A DNA stretch of 64,000 nt from Desarmillaria ectypa (taxonomy: Eukaryota > Basidiomycota > Agaricomycetes > Agaricales > Physalacriaceae). A program made the position numbers and the translations under genes. The notes below the pieces were generated by a model. It saw only the letters and a program-made list of their open reading frames with translations. It did no database searches and had not been told where the DNA came from. Shown one piece after another: positions 12,416 through 23,124 of this stretch. The stretch is from the NCBI GenBank assembly GCA_030407005.1, contig JAUDYN010000002.1, positions 124,001 through 188,000 on the forward strand, given 5' to 3'. Each line of letters opens with the position of its first letter. Position 1 is the first letter of the stretch.

Positions 12416-15400
12416 CTACTCCTCCAGCTTGTCAGCAACCATCTCTAATATACCCTGAATTCCCTTCCCCACATTTTTCAGATCCTTCGCAACAGCCGGC
12501 CAGATAAGACCATGATGGGGCTCCGCCTGCACACACTTCACTCTCACCTCCTCTCTCTGCTCTTCCACCCCATGCTGTCTCTCAAATTTCAGCCACCACC
12601 CCCACAGATCGCCTAGGTCACCATCCACCCCAACAGCCCTCCCAAACCACTGCCGAGCCTTCTCCACCTTCCTCTCTGCCCAGAACAGCCGGGCAACCGT
12701 ACAGATAACGACGGCGCTACCCCCGCCTTCTCCACCGCCAGTCTTCTTCAGGGCATCGGCCGAACGGGCTTTCCTCATCGGTCTGGGCTCGCTCCAAATG
12801 CTCTTGGACCAGAGAACTCCGCTTGTTGGACAGTCCTGTAGAGCGCGAGCCAGAACTTGACCGGCTCCGCCACCGGACCGCTCTTCCACCCCTATAGATT
12901 CCAGCCACAGCCACTCGTTTCCGGGATTGACTTGTCTGGCCTTCTCCAAGAGTGCACGGGCCTTTATACTTTTGCCGTCTTTTTCTTCCAGACGACTGGC
13001 AAGCATCCAGAGCGTAGGTTCTTTCGGACAGGATTTGAGCCCGGCAGCGTACGATGCACGCGCAGAGGCAATGTCATTCCGGTCTTCGTATATCTGGCCC
13101 TGTACCATATACAATTTCGCAAATTTGGGAAACTTTTTGAGAGCAGCGGACAGAGTCTTGAGCGCTTCGTCGATCTGTCCTTGCTGTCGCTCAAAGACGG
13201 CAGATTTCATCCAAATCTGAAAAATAATGTGAGCAAAGCGAATCAAGAAGAATCACTACACTGACTCTCTGGGTATCGGCAACATCTCTCGCACGGACCA
13301 GCAGCTGTCTCGCCACACCCGTCTCACCATTCTCGGCTTCGAGCTTGACAGCTGCAAGCCAAATCTGCTCGCTCTCTTGATTAGCAATGAACGCTCTCTC
13401 GAGGACACCTCTCGCCCCAGGAACATCTCCAGCCAGCCACTTCTCCTTGGCAGCCATCAACCATAGAACCTCTGCTTGCGGGCAAAACTCCACAGCACGA
13501 CCTAGCAACTCATCCAGTCCCTCTCCAGTGCCATGGGTCTTTTCCAAGTCTGCGGCACGCTGCCATAACGCCCGTCTATCCGGATATACTTTCAGGGCAT
13601 ATGCCAGAATGGCTCGAGCAGTCCCGACCATTCCCCGTCCTTCAGCAGACTCGGCATCACCTATCCATGTATCCAAACGGTCCTCGTCTTCGAGCTCCAT
13701 GCCAACAGTAGCCTTTACAATCGCCTGACATGTTCTCACTGAGCCCTCACTCTCGCACCGTTCAGCCTCTTTCAGCCATTGCTCTCGTGTAAGCAGCACC
13801 TGATGCCGCCGCAACTCGCGTACACCGGCCTCTATGGTCTTGTCCACAGTATCCATCTCCTTTTTCTTCTTCTCGGGATCATCGTTTTTACCTGCCTCTT
13901 GCTCCAACAAGCGTCCAGCAGCGATCCATATTTCGTGAGACGTCGGGACCGCTTTACGTGCTTTATTCAGAACCGCTTTTGCCTTGTCAGGCGTCTCGAT
14001 GCGAGCCAGGGCGAGCCAAAGCTCCACCGAAAGCGGGATTACTTCGACAGCGCGGGAGAGTAAGGTACGCGCATCCGTGGCCGAAGTCTCCAGGTTGACA
14101 GTTTCCTTCCATAACCGAACGGAGTTGGGAATATGTTCAAGGGCTAGGCAAGGTACAGTGAGAAATGCTCATCAGCGTAACAAAATATTTACCTTTTCTT
14201 AGCACCCTCTTCTTCGCTTTAACATCTCCCTCTAAATCCGCCGCAGCGAGCCAAATCTTGACGCTCTGACCCACATGTTGCACGGCGTTAGCTAGTATCA
14301 CCTTGGCATCGTCATTGCTCTGGAAAAACCGATTAGTTATGCCACCAAATATAAACGTTCGCTTACATGTAGCCTCGCTGCTTCCAACCACACATCTTCA
14401 CTGGTCGGGCATCTTTCGCATCCCTCACGAATAAGTTTCCTCGCGGCGACCATTCGTCCAGCGTGTTCCTCTAAACAGGCTGCAGCGATCCAACCAGGAG
14501 CATGTTTTGGATTCGACTTTACCAGCGAATCAAAGAGCATGCGCGCGCGCTTGATGTCACCAATTTCTGCAGAGGATTTCAGTTGTACGCTGTCGAGAGA
14601 GGTAAGGTAGCCTTTAGGGTCGATGGAAGTGGTCGTTCCAGAGGCACCGAGGGAAGTGGCAGTACCGGATATCTGTAAGAACATATGAGACACGGTATTC
14701 TTCTGAGGAAAGAAATGGACATACCTGATCCAGCTTCAGTGACAATATCTTGTCCCTCGCCTGGCCGATTTCCACAAAGTTCGTTAAAGTACCCGTATTC
14801 GCAGGAGTTTCTTGTCCGTCTTGTACGACATTTCCTATACCGCCTCTCTCTCTATCTCCTACCAAGATACTATCAGGAACGACGTACGTCCTCCCCTCGG
14901 TCTTCCTTTTCTTGCGCGTCAAGTTGCCAACTTCTGGTATGCCCTCCCACTCGGCATCAGTCACTGACGTTAGTCCTCGTTTCAAATCAGCAAATTGCGC
15001 TTGAATTTTTGGACGCTCTGCGCGGTGTTTTGCCATTTCGAGCTGCTCCTGTGCTTCCCTGAAGGGCAAGTCAGGACGAGGTAGATACCAACGAGAGTAG
15101 ATTTACATACCTCCGTGCTTTTCTCCTCGCATCCATAGCTTCGTCCACCTTTTCATAGATCCGATCCGCTTCCTCGTCGTCTGCCTCGTATGTCGTACCA
15201 GCAAAGAGACCATATTCGTTGTCCGGATCCTGGAATTGGTCGGGGTCTACCTCTGCCTCTTCGCCGCGCCGGGCTTGGGCTTCACTAGAAAGTAATGAGT
15301 ATCACCTCGAAATGAAAACAACTCGGCGCACGCAATAACCTCAGCACTGGGTCCCTCCCGTGCTGGACCAATATCAGATCGCGTCGTAAACCCAGAAGCA

Positions 15401-15526
15401 CTGAGAGATAATGAGTTATCATTCATTGTGAATTCAATTCTAAGCATACCCTCGCCCTAGACCAGCGACATAGGATGCTGGCGCAGGCATCGACAGGAAG
15501 GCCAGTTTGTTGGGTTTTCCAGCCAT
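12416..15526 (-). CDS. prp1: Pre-mRNA splicing factor Prp6/PRPF6
   Basis: Core protein of the U4/U6.U5 tri-snRNP, bridging U5 and U4/U6 in the nucleus during spliceosome assembly. Eight exons join in frame: 15450-15526, 15332-15400, 15111-15284, 14725-15058, 14367-14672, 14193-14319, 13266-14143, 12416-13216. They give 921 residues, close to the family length of 900-940. The N-terminus has the PRP1_N signature (LAFLSMPAPASYVAGLGRG, GFTTRSDIGPAREGPSAEV, DPDQFQDPDNEYGLFAG). The rest is a long run of HAT/TPR-like helical repeats (…GWIAAACLEEHAGR…, VWLEAARLH, IWLAAADLE, LWLMAAKEKWLAGD). Some minor donors are non-canonical in extension (GTGCGC after EVI, GTCAGT before IWMKSA), chosen to keep frame and conserved sequence. 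The symbol prp1 is the S. pombe name; PRP6 in budding yeast. Confidence 0.95.
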
Positions 15527-16371
15527 GTTGAAGCTTGACTTGCTCTGCGAATTTTGAAGAGGAGTTTTGGTGATTTCCTGTATCTGCCCGCTACCGTCGT
15601 TCTCGTCTCAAAGGGTGCTCACGGTCACTCTCGACGCGTTATAAGAAGGATGGCGGTGAAAGGTCAAGGATGATGAGAGCGTGATGTGACGGATGTCGTC
15701 AGTGTGATTATTCCCCAACTGAGAGTATTTCAAACTCCGCGAGCCCCGGGTTAAGGTTGCCTTTTGACTGTCATTACTTGCGACCCGGCGAGGAGGATCT
15801 GTTGGCAGCTGCTTTCGAAATTGCTCAAGAAAAATTATTAACTCTCTAACGCTGCAGCTTTGGCAATTTTTCCAATCTGACTCTTGCCCATGGTTTCTGT
15901 CGTACAGTACTTAACTATCCTCACTGCGTTAAGCGCGTGTGCTGACAATTAGCAAGGCTATAGCACTTTGTCTTTACCTATGTGATTTTCTCACCATAAC
16001 GTCTTCACAATTCCCAGCACTGGTGCTATCACATTTCTAACGACTGTCGCCTCTTCCTGATCCCGATTGTCCACTCCATACATTGTTCTACCTGCCCCCT
16101 CTACTCTCACGATCCTCTCGTATTGGCCGATTCCTTTGTAACTATCAGAATATTTCATTGCTGCGCTTTTCCTACAATGGTCAAACACATGTAATTTTAG
16201 CTCGTCGGGACTCGGCTGATGCCTAACACCCACGCTGATGGACCAAGCGGCTTTTTAATAACACCGTATCAACCATCACTACGCTTTTTGTCTTGTACCA
16301 CCACCATCGTCTCTTTCTTTCTTTGCCTCTGCGAGGCCCATTTCATTTTTTGAAGTCTTCGCCTTTCCATC
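15527..16371. other. Bidirectional promoter region
   Basis: 845 bases lie between the divergent starts of the Prp6 gene (minus) and the small secreted protein gene (plus). No gene was seen inside. A CT-rich stretch just upstream of 16372 is typical of a fungal transcription start zone. Confidence 0.45.
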
Positions 16372-16984
16372 ATGCTGGCATTTTCACTCATTTTCGCCCT
16401 CCTCTTCGCTTTCCAAGGAGGTAGGTTGTTATCCCTGCTTTCGACGACCCTGTACTAATGCACCCATCTAGTCCTCGCGCACCAATTCTACGACCTGGCG
16501 TCTCCACATATCCACCTAGCCGCTCGTCAAGCGACCAAGAATCTCACCGACCTCCCAGAATCCTCGATCCCATCGGCATGTTCCGCGAATTGCACTCAAG
16601 ACGTACTTAAGTATATCAGCGTAAGCCGCTTTTCTCGGTCTCAATTCCAATATATCCCTCCTTAACAGCCTCGTCCAGAATTGTTCCATGAGTGCATGCA
16701 TGTGCAACGATCAGACGGATCAATCGATCACATCCTGCGTGAACTGCGTGGTCGCCCAAGGAGATATCTCTAGCAACGTCGGCAAAGCTGTCATCGCTCG
16801 TGAGTACTTGTGTCGCCGAACAATCCATCATTGACTCACCACCCTGTTTGTTTTCGCCTCAGAATACGGTTCCACTTGTTCTAAGTTTGGTGTTACCCTC
16901 GCCAGCGGCAATGATGCTTCTCATGTTCAGGTTGGATTAGTTGGTGCTGTTTTAGCTGCCATGGTATTGTCCATGGCTTTCTAA
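16372..16984 (+). CDS. GPI-anchored CFEM-like small secreted protein
   Basis: Predicted cell-surface or secreted protein of about 135 residues; role unknown. Exons are 16372-16420, 16472-16620, 16679-16799 and 16863-16984, and all junctions keep frame. It has an N-terminal signal peptide (MLAFSLIFALLFAFQGVLA). Eight cysteines follow: C-x3-C (CSANC), then NCSMSACMC, then CVNC and STC. A serine/glycine region and a hydrophobic C-terminal tail (VGLVGAVLAAMVLSMAF) suggest a GPI attachment signal. The spacing C-x4-C-x-C resembles the fungal CFEM domain, but I did not align it to a profile, and the usual heme-ligand Asp of CFEM proteins is not certain. Such proteins act in heme/iron uptake, adhesion or host interaction; none is shown here. 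Confidence 0.8.
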
Positions 16985-17114
16985 AGCGAGGGACCTCCGG
17001 AAGAAAGCGATTGGTCATTACCTATTCTACTTATTTACATTCACTGGTGCTGTTGCCCTTAGGAATACAAAGAAGACAACGAGAACTGAATGAAAACATG
17101 AGAAAGTTTTGTAC

Positions 17115-17214
17115 GCCCCCTTTGTCTAATGGTTATGACGTCAGACTTCTACTGTGAATTGATTTTCTAGTGGGAATAATCTGGAGGTTGCGAGTTCGAG
17201 TCTCGCAGGGGGTT
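17115..17214 (+). tRNA. tRNA-Arg (anticodon UCU) with intron
   Basis: The cloverleaf can be drawn by hand. The acceptor stem is GCCCCCT / AGGGGGT (7 pairs, one G-U). The D arm is GTC..GAC. The anticodon stem is TCAGA / TCTGG with loop CTTCTA...A, giving anticodon TCT at 17148-17150. The T arm is GCGAG-TTCGAGT-CTCGC. An intron of about 27 bases (17152-17178) interrupts the anticodon loop one base 3' of the anticodon, the canonical eukaryotic position. The gene decodes AGA. The internal B box GAGTTCGAGTC and a downstream T run support a Pol III gene. Confidence 0.93.
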
Positions 17215-17218
17215 ATCC

Positions 17219-17223
17219 TTTTT
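17219..17223 (+). terminator. Pol III terminator of the tRNA-Arg gene
   Basis: A run of five T residues begins five bases after the mature tRNA 3' end, the usual RNA polymerase III stop signal. Confidence 0.7.
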
Positions 17224-17789
17224 CACGCATTTTCCTCAGTGTTCACCTTTCGCGCAAGATCTTCAAAAGAATCAGAAAGGAACATCGGAGGGCACTGGAA
17301 CGCGAGCGAAGTGCTTACATATGACGTCGATTAAGTCCTGGTCAAGCCTGATTACTTGGACTGCTTTCACGGATTGTTATCTCGATGACTAGCCGAGTGT
17401 TGTATGTTCCCAATTGTTGCTTGAGATGAACACAAGACATGTGAGGGCTCTTGTCTTCAGATAACTCTTCAGTTCCAGACCCGTTCACCTGGGGTCGCCG
17501 CCAGTGTATCACAACTTCGTAAGGCAGCGGCAGTGAAGGTTCCAGACGAGGCAGGATACAAACAAGAGACGACTTTGAATATCCCACACGGCTGCAAACC
17601 ATATCTAATAATTCTCCATAGGAGGACTTTGATATAACCAAAAACTCAATGAATCGCTTTACTTTCGGATAGATGAACGACCCCAATCTGCAGTTGGGCT
17701 CCGGTTATCCTTCACTCGCCCCCGCATTCTCGACCCCTCGTCCAGATTGTCCAGAACATTTTCCCCGCTCCCCATGAGTCTTCCTGGAA
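17224..17789. other. Intergenic between tRNA and membrane protein gene
   Basis: A 114-codon frame on the minus strand (17342-17686) has no recognisable motif and lies in what should be the promoter of the next gene. I do not call it. Confidence 0.35.
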
Positions 17790-17796
17790 TATAAAT
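17790..17796 (+). promoter_or_regulatory. TATA box of the gene at 17844
   Basis: TATAAAT lies 54 bases upstream of the ATG at 17844. Confidence 0.45.
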
Positions 17797-17843
17797 CCTG
17801 CTGAATCCCCACCGGGCCATTCACGTCCTACCTCCGTATCGAA

Positions 17844-18576
17844 ATGGCACCAGCACCTCTCTTTCTCACTCGTCTGGGGGCGTACACCATGGCGTTTGCA
17901 TGGGGCGCCATCAGCCTTTCCATCGGTCTCAATACGGTAGTGAAGCAGAATCGGCTCAAGTCGTTCCTTCGGAGATCTGTCGCACTTCTTGGAATCACTC
18001 TGAAACTCGTCACGAACAGTACGTTCAATATCCCGTTATCAGCCACACAATCTAATGTGAGAGCGGTAGATGTCGTCCATCCTGCCATAGCTTCGGAAGT
18101 TTTTTGTGTCATAACGGCCTTGTTCTCACTCGCTGCCGTCATCAGTTTGTTCGCGGGCTGGTGTGCCGCGAGCAGAAAGTCTATATCCATCCAGGCATAC
18201 GTCTTCACATTCCTTACCGTCGCACTATTCGCTTGCCAGATTCCCGTTTCTGACGCAGTGCGCAGAAAAGGCGTGGAAATATGGGGATGGAAAGATGGTG
18301 TCGAGGTCCCCACAGCGACGCTCCTCGAAGCTGCAGCATCGCTTGGTGTCAACCCTCTTTACAGGCACATTCATTTCAGTAAGTCTTCTATGCCGACGTC
18401 ATTGTATCGTTGGACTTACGTTTTCACCAGTTCTCTGGTTCGGGATTATCCCTTGGTTCGCGTTCCTATTCACACTCATTTCGGCGATCGTGTCTTTCTT
18501 GGCGTTGAGCGGACTAAAAGAGAATACTCAGCCTCTTGCTAAGGCTAGGGATGTGCCGATGTCCCAAGTCGCTTGA
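17844..18576 (+). CDS. Four-helix membrane protein, unknown family
   Basis: Two exons, 17844-18378 and 18431-18576, are joined over a GTAAGT...CACCAG intron and give about 226 residues. Four hydrophobic segments are visible: GAYTMAFAWGAISLSIGL near residue 12, VFCVITALFSLAAVISLFAGW near 85, VFTFLTVALFACQIPV near 120, and ILWFGIIPWFAFLFTLISAIVSFLAL (second exon, near 180). The topology (four helices, short cytosolic tail KENTQPLAKARDVPMSQVA) is like many basidiomycete membrane proteins of unknown function and loosely like MARVEL or SUR7-type proteins. I do not recognise a specific family. Confidence 0.75.
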
Positions 18577-20546
18577 TTCTCGCATTGTACTCGAATTCTC
18601 CTTCCTTCCTTCTACCCCCACCCCATTGATGTTCAAAATGATCCCCAATTTGATGTCCTTTACGCCTTCTACTCTGAATAGATTGCTACTTGATTTTTAC
18701 ACATTACTTTTAATTTGTAGACTTGTCTGGATGAATACCACGTCGTTGTTTGAGACCGTCAAACGATGGATGCTATTCATGCAAAGCCGAAAAACAGCGG
18801 TACGACCCAGGTAGGAACCCACAAAGGAACTGAGAATACACGCTGACAAAGGCCTGGGACTTCCAGCGGCTAGCGCTCCTCGATCGTTGAGGCATTACCT
18901 GCGGCACAGAGTACCCTCTTTCCACGCGTGAACGCCCCGCGAGTCATTGTAGCCGAAAGAAGATCCGCCCTTCTCGGAAGACATCGACGACCCTGCCTGA
19001 GAACACTATGTATGTCTACATCATCTTGACCCATTGTCCAACCCTTGTCTTACGGCAGAATCTGAGGGAGTGTCCGTGACGTATGACGCATCCAGACACG
19101 ATACTGGATCCAGCGCTTTCATTTCTCTGCGTGCTTGGAGGCAACATATCGGGAGCAAGTCGAATATTGTACATTCAGACCGAGTAACGGCCAATGTGAT
19201 GATATAACCAGGGTCGCACTTCCGAGAAACGCTACCGGGGGTTTCAGAGTTTCAGGAATTGGAAGATCGACAAGAGACTGTCTTCCAGGAACGAGACGAT
19301 GACCCCAGCACTTCAGAAGAATTCTGGGAAACGAGCAAGCGTGAGGAAATCCAGCTTCCTTGGGTCGCCCGCGTCAAGGAAGTAGTAATTCCGCATGGTA
19401 AGGGTAGAAAGCATAGGCTGTTTCCCAAAGGAAATCGCCAGAACGCAAATAGATCGGCCAGCAGTTGTAAATCAAGGAATGAGGTGCGGGAGAAACCAAT
19501 AAATTGCACCTCTCCAAATCCAGAGAGAGACGAGTTGCAACAGCATATATCACAAAAGAGATGTACAGCGAGACCAACATTAACAGCTCGCTAGCATCGG
19601 AGACAGATTCGGTTACCCCAGACGCGGATCACTTGAGGTAGCATGGCACGGAAGCTCGTCGACCATCATACGTTCCATGACGCCTAAATCTGCGAAGAGA
19701 TCAGCGCTCGGGCGCAGTTTGTGCGTTACAGCGAAATGATGTTCTCGACATACATCGGAGATATCCGAAAGATGGGGGATAGCTCCGTCAGTAATCAAAA
19801 GCTATTCACACAGATTACTGGCAAAAAATCACCATCCAACATCGTCCTCGGAGAACACTGGAAATATACAGCCAAGCTTGCGACTGATGTTCGTCGTAAA
19901 GGAGGAATCCGATGGTTCCGAAATAGAAAATCGACGATACTAAAGAAAGCCTGCTGGAAGCGCTCCAATGGGTGCAGTAAAAGCTTCTCTGTGCGGCTAC
20001 TCTTCGATTCTAGTCCGAGTTTTATCATTCATATCGGACGAGCTCTCTTCCCAGTCAGCAGATGGTCGCTCTGAGTCTTGACGCCACTTGACGGTTGCGC
20101 TGTGAAAAACGTCACTCCTGTGGCAATAACGGATCCTGCGTGTGACACTTCCAGCACCTACATAGTTACTATGCTCCGGTATGCCAAAGTGGTTGAACAA
20201 GTTGAAGGAGAGGTTCGATTTCCGTCCCGGGTTTCGGTGCGGGCTGGTCGAACTTCAGTAAAGGTCGGGCCGGTACGCATCAGTTTCCTCCGAAATTCGA
20301 CGACCATCGCCGCTCGCGTCAAGATTAAACTTTGCCCATTGCGAGGTACCGAAACCTCTAATTCACTACCAAGCGCAAATTATACAGATATATCAGGAGA
20401 CACATTACTTGCAGTCTTTCCTTTCTCTAACCAGAGTTTTCGCCCCGCACTACGCTTCGCATCGCGTCACGCGAGCCACATTCCAGCATCCTTGAGAGGA
20501 GTTGGTACCACTGCAACGTTGACAAGAAACGACGTAAATTTTCAGC
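18577..20546. other. Gene-poor stretch before a pseudogene
   Basis: Several short frames (for example 19259-19594 and 19721-20074) carry no recognised motif. A frame open from 20078 leads into the phosphotransferase pseudogene; its first 150 codons do not look like the family and may be chance or decayed 5' sequence. Confidence 0.35.
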
Positions 20547-21534
20547 AGGCTGCCACAATGTGTTACGTGAAGGAGCACCGAAACGTTCCCGTCTCAAAAA
20601 ATATCTTCTATAATCACGACAGGGACAGTAAGGTCGGCGGGGCGTGGATGCTCATGAAATACGTTCGTATATCATCTTCCTCACAAGTGATAAACAGATT
20701 CAACATTTTTTCCAGATCCGCGGTATCAGTCCGATATATCTATGGAGATCTCTTACAGATGATCAATGAGAGAAACTGTGCGCATCTGTAGCAGATATCT
20801 GGCCCCAGCTCCTCAAACTACGCTTCAGATCCATTGGAATCTATGAACACAAGATTCAATCTGAACGGCGATACTTCATATGTCTGATGACCTACATCTC
20901 ACAAGCAGGGAGTATTGACTCTCCTGAAGCCTCGACGTCTGGCCCGTTTTTGTCTTCCATAGATTAGTTCGTAACCATCGTCAAGGCGGGGCTCTCGCCG
21001 ATCCACAAGACTCTACCAGACTTTGAATCTGAGCAAGCACGTAAGTGGCGAGATGCTACCATCGATGTAGTCCGGGGGTCGCCTCTGCTTGACTGTCAAT
21101 CCCTTGATTACGAGCAGATCGTCTTGCCTTATATCGACTACTCGATGCATAGCATTATGGTAGATCTTGACGATCCAACTCAAGTCATTGCGGCGATAGA
21201 TTGGGAGGGAGAATGCGCTGTTCCCATGTAGGCCGCTCATCCAGTTTCCCGGTGGTCGTACTTACTACCAGACGCCAAAGTCCTCCACCTTCAGCAGCTG
21301 ATGCGAAAACGTTTACTAGGTCAGATACTGGGATGGAGTTTGGTAATTGGGGAAAGAAGTGATGCGCTTCGCTGTTTAAAAGAGGCCGCAGAGTGCAGTG
21401 GACGGAATCCGTCTATCTATGACATGGAACGACGCTCGTGGACTTGTTTTTGTGAGGAAGTTATCTCATTATCATTACACGACACGGTACCTTCAGAATG
21501 GCAATTGATTGTCTCTGACGGACATGAGTAACGA
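20547..21534 (+). pseudogene. APH-fold phosphotransferase pseudogene, copy 1
   Basis: Decayed member of the fungal aminoglycoside-phosphotransferase-like (APH, protein-kinase fold) family. In order it reads CYVKEHRNVPV, GGAWMLMKY, then an intron-like gap (20661-20715), then IRGIS, ADIWPQLLKLRFRSIG, GPFLSS, VKAGLSPIHKTLPDFESEQA, and the catalytic-lobe relic IDYSMHSIMVD followed by TQVIAAIDWEGECAVPM. The C-terminal part continues in frame to 21534. At least three stops interrupt the frame: a TGA after SLTDDQ near 20770, a TAG after SSID near 20965, and a TAG at 21229-21231 where the family has Trp. The HGD of the usual catalytic loop is not preserved (IDYSMH). It is clearly related to the fragment at 31384-31685. 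Confidence 0.8.
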
Positions 21535-22122
21535 AGCAGTGAAGGAGCGTGCATACCTTTTTTCACTCAAATTACTTACCTGCTTACTTCACGTTACCAT
21601 CCAACTGAACCGTTTCCGACTCTCTACATAAAGGTAACCCCTTGCCCGCATTTGTCATCTGCCAGCTGCCCCGCCTATCTCCCCAAAGGATGGACATGCA
21701 AGGGCTAGAGACCATTCGTCTCGTTCTACATCACAAAATCGAAGACGCTCCAGCTGAGTTAACCCTAAGCACCTTCATTGGTAGTTTTGCCTTTGTCCAG
21801 ACCAGGCTACTTCTTACTACTCCGCGTCCAGGTGTGAACGACCCGGTCGTCTCTCTCAGTGACGTTATAGCGTGTGCGAAGTGGAAGCTGTAGATACAAA
21901 GGGCAAGAGCCTTTGAGACGACTGGTGTCTAATAGAAACCTGATCACCTAGTGGACAGACCGCCATTACTCAGGAACAGTGCCAATGCGCGACATACTCA
22001 ACAAAATGGCTTTCTGCTTACACCGGAGAGAACCTGACCTTTAAGTCATCGCATTCGCGTTGAGGTACATTGGTATAAGATGTCCATAATAGAGAAATAA
22101 AGAAAAGCGTCCGTCGAAAGCA
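21535..22122. other. Intergenic, no gene recognised
   Basis: One 83-codon frame (21642-21893) without motif. Nothing else seen. Confidence 0.35.
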
Positions 22123-23124
22123 CTAATGTATATGCAAATCGATTTTTCGCAGCTGACTAAGATGACCGGTCTTTCGGCACGATGGGCATCCCTGACTCTT
22201 CTCAAACGTCTGGCGGATGCATCTGCGATGAACGTTAATCGAGGCGTCTCGTCCTGCAATGAGGACAAAGACTCACGATGAACAAAATACGTGCCCGCAT
22301 TTCGTCACGCTCATTTTCGATGACGGACACAAGCATACCGGGCATGTTTGCTTCACGGTGACTTTCGGTACAGGCTGGCGTTGTAGCCGTTTCTTGAGAT
22401 TCTACAGGTTAAGTGTCAGAAAGCTATGAATCGACGGGAAGGGTGAGCATACCAAGATCGCAATACCAACCTCCACCCGGGACATAAGAGCCTCCTCAAC
22501 TTTTTCGAGGGATAAAGGATCCTCCCGGTTCTCTTCTTGCTCTTTCTGCAGTGCCAGCTCGTCTTCCCACCCTTCAGCACGCTTCTCGCGATCACCTTCT
22601 TCGTAATCCCGGTGGTGACGAGCCGATTGCTCGTAATGCTATTCATTGTCGTTAGGCAGAAGCCGTCGTCAGAGACGAAGGAGGACATACGATCTTTAAA
22701 GCAGAGGAAGATCGGAACTCCTTATCGCAGTCATCACAATAATGATGATAATCTGAGAGGATCAGATGCTGAAAGAAACCCAGTCAGTCAATGTCGAAGT
22801 GTACAACGACAAAAAGGGACTCACTGTCTTATAGGAGTTGTTATTCAAGAAACCCCGTTTGCAAGTACGACAGTACGGGTGTCGACCAGAAAAGTCGAGA
22901 TGATTCCGCATAATTTCGATCGACCATAGGGTCTGGTCGCATCGGGTGCAGTATTGTGGATTGAATTCCTCTTCAGGACGAAGAGTGATAGTGGAAGACG
23001 AAGCTTCGCACGTGTTGGTATTTGTAGAGCGCAGTTGATAGTGGTTGGTGTTCATGTTTGTGATGAGGGAAAAGAGGTTCCGTGGGGGCATTTTATATGA
23101 GGAAAGGGGGAGCTGGTGTCTCAT
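22123..23124 (-). CDS. C2H2-like zinc-finger plus RING-finger protein
   Basis: Probable RING-type E3 ubiquitin ligase. Five exons, 22825-23124, 22691-22768, 22453-22638, 22277-22401 and 22123-22222, join in frame to 262 residues. The N-terminal half has three repeats of a C-x2-C...H...S-x2-H unit: YCTRCDQTLW...H...GRH, YCRTCKRGF...H...DYHH, and YCDDCDKEFR...HYEQSARHH. A charged helical linker follows, rich in E, K and Q. The C-terminus is a complete C3HC4 RING: CPVC, CGHVFCSSC and CPSC. The RING is only complete when the 54-base GTGAGT...TCGCAG intron (22223-22276) is removed. The start at 23124 (MRHQLPLSSYK) could instead be the next Met, eleven codons in (MPPRNLF). Confidence 0.85.

Noticed and set aside
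17342..17686. 114-codon minus frame
   Set aside because: No motif, and it occupies the promoter region of the gene at 17844.
22041..22268. 75-codon minus frame at the end of the zinc-finger gene
   Set aside because: Wrong frame across the last intron; the spliced RING finger accounts for the sequence.
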